Shown one piece after another: positions 20,960 through 23,258 of a stretch of DNA of 23,258 nucleotides (its first letter is position 1; each line of letters opens with the position of its first letter). Both the position numbers and the translations under genes were made by a program. The stretch is from a virus. The notes under the pieces are model-generated. The model was not told the origin of the DNA. It was given only the letters and a program-made list of their open reading frames with translations, and did not search any database. The stretch lies in IMG/VR virus record IMGVR_UViG_3300045999_012878, positions 1 to 23,258 of that record; one strand, 5' to 3'.

Positions 20960-22689
20960 TATATTTCTAATTTAATTTCTCCTCTTAATACTTTGTTCAT
21001 ATGTCTGTTAGCACAAAGTGCTGATTCTTGAATAATACGTTGTCCACTTAAAGTAATTGCTTCTGATAATATTACATTTCCATATCTAAATGTAGGTAAT
21101 GCAGTAGCACCATAAAGTGAATTAAGTAAGATTTTCATTGTATATTGTAATAAATGGTATTTTTCACCTCCTACTGTATCACCTGCTTTATAAGCTGCTT
21201 TCATTTTGTTTTTATATAAAACTCTTTCATCAAACCATTTATTCAAAATAGTTGATAATACGGACTCTTTATCTGTACGAAATATAACACCATTTGCTGA
21301 GATAGCCAAATTATATTGCTGAAGTAGTTTAACTATTTTAGAAGAAGTCCAATCAATTTTATTGAATTTATCTTTATTAGCAAACCATTCAGTAGTACGA
21401 GGTTTATCTTCAGTATCATTAATTAAATCATTTAAACCTAAACGATTATTTCTATCATTGAAATCAATAATTCTACCTACTAATGTTTCTTTACCAATAT
21501 TAAGAGACATAATAATTGAAGGATATAGCGAAGTTAAATCTTCATCAAACATGTAACGGTATAAACCTGCTTTAGGACAAAATAAATAACCTCCAGCATA
21601 ATTAGCTTTTTTAATAGGATTTCTATCTCTAGAAGGTGGTACTATACCTTCAGATAATAAAAACGCTGAAATTGCACCATCATGAATTTTAGATGATTGG
21701 TAAACATCATCATAATGGATTTTACCTTTATGTGATAAATTTTTAGTTAAACTAATATAATTGAATTTGTTGTCTAATGCTTTTAAGATTTCAACATCTC
21801 TAAAGTTATATTCAATAAATTTTTCTTTATCAGTTTCAAATAACCTATCTAAGCTACCTTCATATTCAATTTTAGATAATTTACAGTATCTTTCTCCTAA
21901 TGCATCTAATTTATAAGAAGGTTCATCAGCAAATGAATATTTTTTATGTAAACGAAGATAATCTAAAGAGTAAACACCTTCAATCCTTATAGGTTGATCT
22001 TCATCATAAATTATAACTCCATCATCTCTGGTGTATTTTTGTTCTTTAATTTTACCTATTGGAGATAAAGCACTAGCTCTACGTTCGCCTAATTGATTTA
22101 AAATTCTATAATAAAGATAAGGTATATCAAAATAATCACTATTATAACCAATTAAAATATCAGGACTAACTTTAGTTAAATAATTTAACCATTTATTTAA
22201 TAACTCTCTTTCATTAGGTACAGGGATAATATGTTTATTTCCTACAGTAGTTTTTTCAATTTTATTTTCTTTGTCTAAAATTAAAATATACCATTTATCT
22301 TCTTGTTTATGCCACCAAGCAATTGAAGTAACGGGTTTTGGTGCTTTTCTGATATATTCAGGAGTAAGAGCACCACCCATTTCAATCTCAATATCAAAAA
22401 ATATTTCTTGATGTGTAGTTGAAGGTTCATCATTTATACCGTACTTATCAATCAAAAATTTTTGATGTACAGGCATATCATGATAATGGATAAATGGATT
22501 ACTTCCTTCCCAATAAGTAACTCGTTTTAAGGGTTCTCCATTTAGACCAAAATGTGTAGCCTGGTCTTGGCCACACACTTCATAAGCATAGTTTTGGAAT
22601 TCATATTGTTCTACTCCATCATCGGTCCATAAGATAATATTATATCTGTTTTTACCCAATGAAGTAGTTGATATATTTTTATAACTCAT
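20959..22689 (-). CDS. 43A: Family B DNA polymerase, N-terminal part (3'-5' exonuclease, palm motifs A and B)
   Basis: A 576-residue protein corresponding to the first two thirds of T4-type gp43. FFDIEIE (97-103; D99, E101) is Exo I. GYNSDYFDIPYL (181-192; D185) is Exo II. YNFRDVEIL (294-302; D298) is Exo III. DLTSLYPSII (384-393; D384) is palm motif A. The fingers carry R489/K493, and KILLNSLYGA (519-528; K519, N523, Y526) is motif B. The chain stops at GEIKLEI shortly after motif B, just before motif C would come, so it has an exonuclease but an incomplete polymerase active site. It should assemble with the C-terminal product encoded 265 bases further on. The start has AAAGG 8 bases upstream, one of the few Shine-Dalgarno-like sites in the window. 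The previous gene ends 18 bases before it. Confidence 0.95.
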   Translation of the reverse strand: MSYKNISTTSLGKNRYNIILWTDDGVEQYEFQNYAYEVCGQDQATHFGLNGEPLKRVTYWEGSNPFIHYHDMPVHQKFLIDKYGINDEPSTTHQEIFFDIEIEMGGALTPEYIRKAPKPVTSIAWWHKQEDKWYILILDKENKIEKTTVGNKHIIPVPNERELLNKWLNYLTKVSPDILIGYNSDYFDIPYLYYRILNQLGERRASALSPIGKIKEQKYTRDDGVIIYDEDQPIRIEGVYSLDYLRLHKKYSFADEPSYKLDALGERYCKLSKIEYEGSLDRLFETDKEKFIEYNFRDVEILKALDNKFNYISLTKNLSHKGKIHYDDVYQSSKIHDGAISAFLLSEGIVPPSRDRNPIKKANYAGGYLFCPKAGLYRYMFDEDLTSLYPSIIMSLNIGKETLVGRIIDFNDRNNRLGLNDLINDTEDKPRTTEWFANKDKFNKIDWTSSKIVKLLQQYNLAISANGVIFRTDKESVLSTILNKWFDERVLYKNKMKAAYKAGDTVGGEKYHLLQYTMKILLNSLYGATALPTFRYGNVILSEAITLSGQRIIQESALCANRHMNKVLRGEIKLEI

Positions 22690-22707
22690 TATAACCTTTA
22701 TTTAATA

Positions 22708-22977
22708 TTATTTTTTATTTTTAGGATAATATTTTCTTTTTTTCTTAGGTGTAGTTATAGGAGTAGGGGTTACTATTTTTTCTTCTATTACTTGTCTTTC
22801 TTCAACATTATATAATTCTTTTTCAACTTGTTTTGAAAAACTTTCATCAATAGGTGTTAATACTTCTTTTTTTTCTGGTGTAGGATGGGTTTTAGATGCT
22901 AGATATTTTGTAACAAAATATGCTAGTACAATAAAAATTGATATTCCAAGTCCTACTTGTGCTAAAATTTGTGTCAT
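22708..22977 (-). CDS. Small single-pass membrane protein
   Basis: An 89-residue protein with one N-terminal membrane helix at about 8-26 (VGLGISIFIVLAYFVTKYL). It is followed by a Pro/Glu/Lys-rich, probably unstructured stretch and a strongly basic end (PKKKRKYYPKNKK). The likely topology is N-out, with the basic tail in the cytoplasm. I do not recognise a family. The position directly before the polymerase gene (18 bases) may reflect only packing; a link between replication and the membrane would be speculation. Confidence 0.6.
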   Translation of the reverse strand: MTQILAQVGLGISIFIVLAYFVTKYLASKTHPTPEKKEVLTPIDESFSKQVEKELYNVEERQVIEEKIVTPTPITTPKKKRKYYPKNKK

Positions 22978-22983
22978 AGTTTT

Positions 22984-23258
22984 TTAATTAAAAAATTGTT
23001 TTAAATTTGGTTTAAAATAGTTTATATTCTTCATTACTTTTCTATCTCTTGTTCTATATACAATGAAATAGTCTCCAACTTTTTCGTAATGACATTCTTC
23101 ACCTTGCTCACTCGATCTTTGAAGGACAGTTGCTTTAGCTTCGTCTTCAGTTCTACAAGCTTTTGATAAATTTGAAGCCTGTACCTCTTGATATGCCGGC
23201 CATATCTTATCCTTAAGGCCATGTAACATAGTACCGTTCCCAGTGGCAACATAAGTAA
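22984..23258 (-). CDS. C-terminal part of an unknown protein (gene enters from the right edge)
   Basis: An open frame ends at 22984 and continues upstream without a stop to the window edge, giving about 91 residues. There is an internal Met at 23229, but residues before it (TYVATGNGT) read as sensible protein, so the true start is probably outside. Visible segments include LKDKIWPAYQEVQ and a strand-rich ECHYEKVGDYFIVYRTRDRK. No family recognised. A 72-codon frame in the same place (23252-23034) is less protein-like and is taken as a shadow. Confidence 0.55.
   Translation of the reverse strand, partial: TYVATGNGTMLHGLKDKIWPAYQEVQASNLSKACRTEDEAKATVLQRSSEQGEECHYEKVGDYFIVYRTRDRKVMKNINYFKPNLKQFFN

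Noticed and set aside
19759-22689. Split intein explaining the broken polymerase
   Set aside because: No Cys/Ser-led N-intein segment at the end of chain one and no HN-Cys/Ser/Thr junction at the start of chain two; each chain runs directly into polymerase sequence.
23034-23252. 72-codon leftward ORF at the right end
   Set aside because: It overlaps the open frame entering from the right, which has more protein-like composition and stays open to the edge.
1-23258. CRISPR array, tRNA genes, insertion sequences or attachment sites
   Set aside because: No spaced direct repeats, cloverleaf-like segments, transposase or integrase motifs were seen; the gaps are all under about 85 bases.

Overview
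The window reads as part of the genome of a large, tailed, T4-related (myovirus-type) phage. The evidence is a recognisable T4-type replisome: a family B DNA polymerase in two pieces, a gp45-type sliding clamp, and gp44- and gp62-type clamp loader subunits. Genes are packed tightly on one strand (minus) with 1-20 base overlaps, no gap exceeds about 85 bases, and base composition is strongly A+T rich. Most starts have no clear Shine-Dalgarno sequence, only A/T-rich leaders (the polymerase start, with AAAGG, is an exception). Together with a Bacteroidota-flavoured GroEL this makes a Bacteroidota (for example flavobacterial) host a reasonable inference, not a demonstrated fact. No tRNA, CRISPR, insertion sequence or integrase was seen.

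All genes run right to left. Region 1 (about 23258-18960) is replication: a partial unknown gene, a small membrane protein, the polymerase N-terminal part (exonuclease, motifs A and B), an unrelated 87-residue ORF, the polymerase C-terminal part (motif C with both catalytic Asp, thumb, clamp-binding tail) and the sliding clamp. Region 2 (about 18960-16200) is a protein-folding block inserted between clamp and clamp loader: Hsp20, a small phage protein, GroES and a full-length GroEL. It is bordered and divided by the only real intergenic gaps in the window, which hold hairpins, a terminator-like structure and an inverted repeat. Region 3 (16190-12925) resumes replication and repair: clamp loader ATPase, a small ORF, clamp loader small subunit, a DUF3310 protein, a Cas4/RecB-like nuclease with four Cys that could bind an Fe-S cluster, and a small ribbon-helix-helix-like protein.

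Region 4 (12913-1) is a long glycan-making cassette: two GT4 glycosyltransferases, two small unknown proteins (one a zinc ribbon), a GT2 glycosyltransferase, a GDP-mannose 3,5-epimerase-like enzyme with its catalytic residues, a type II mannose-6-phosphate isomerase-like cupin, a nucleotidyltransferase-kinase fusion, a GatZ/KbaZ-like TIM-barrel protein, a C-methyltransferase-like protein, a HAD phosphatase, an unrecognised glycosyltransferase-like protein, a GT10 (fucosyltransferase-type) enzyme, a GT8-like enzyme, and the start of a DegT/DnrJ-type sugar aminotransferase. The genes from epimerase to HAD overlap one another and look like one translationally coupled pathway making and transferring unusual activated sugars. 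These may decorate phage particles, phage DNA or the host surface; the sequence does not say which.

The most notable points are the split polymerase with an ORF between its halves, the complete chaperonin plus Hsp20 set inside the replication module, and the sugar cassette. In that cassette a GDP-L-galactose/gulose-forming epimerase lies close to a GT10 enzyme, and a GatZ-like barrel is coupled to a kinase-nucleotidyltransferase fusion.
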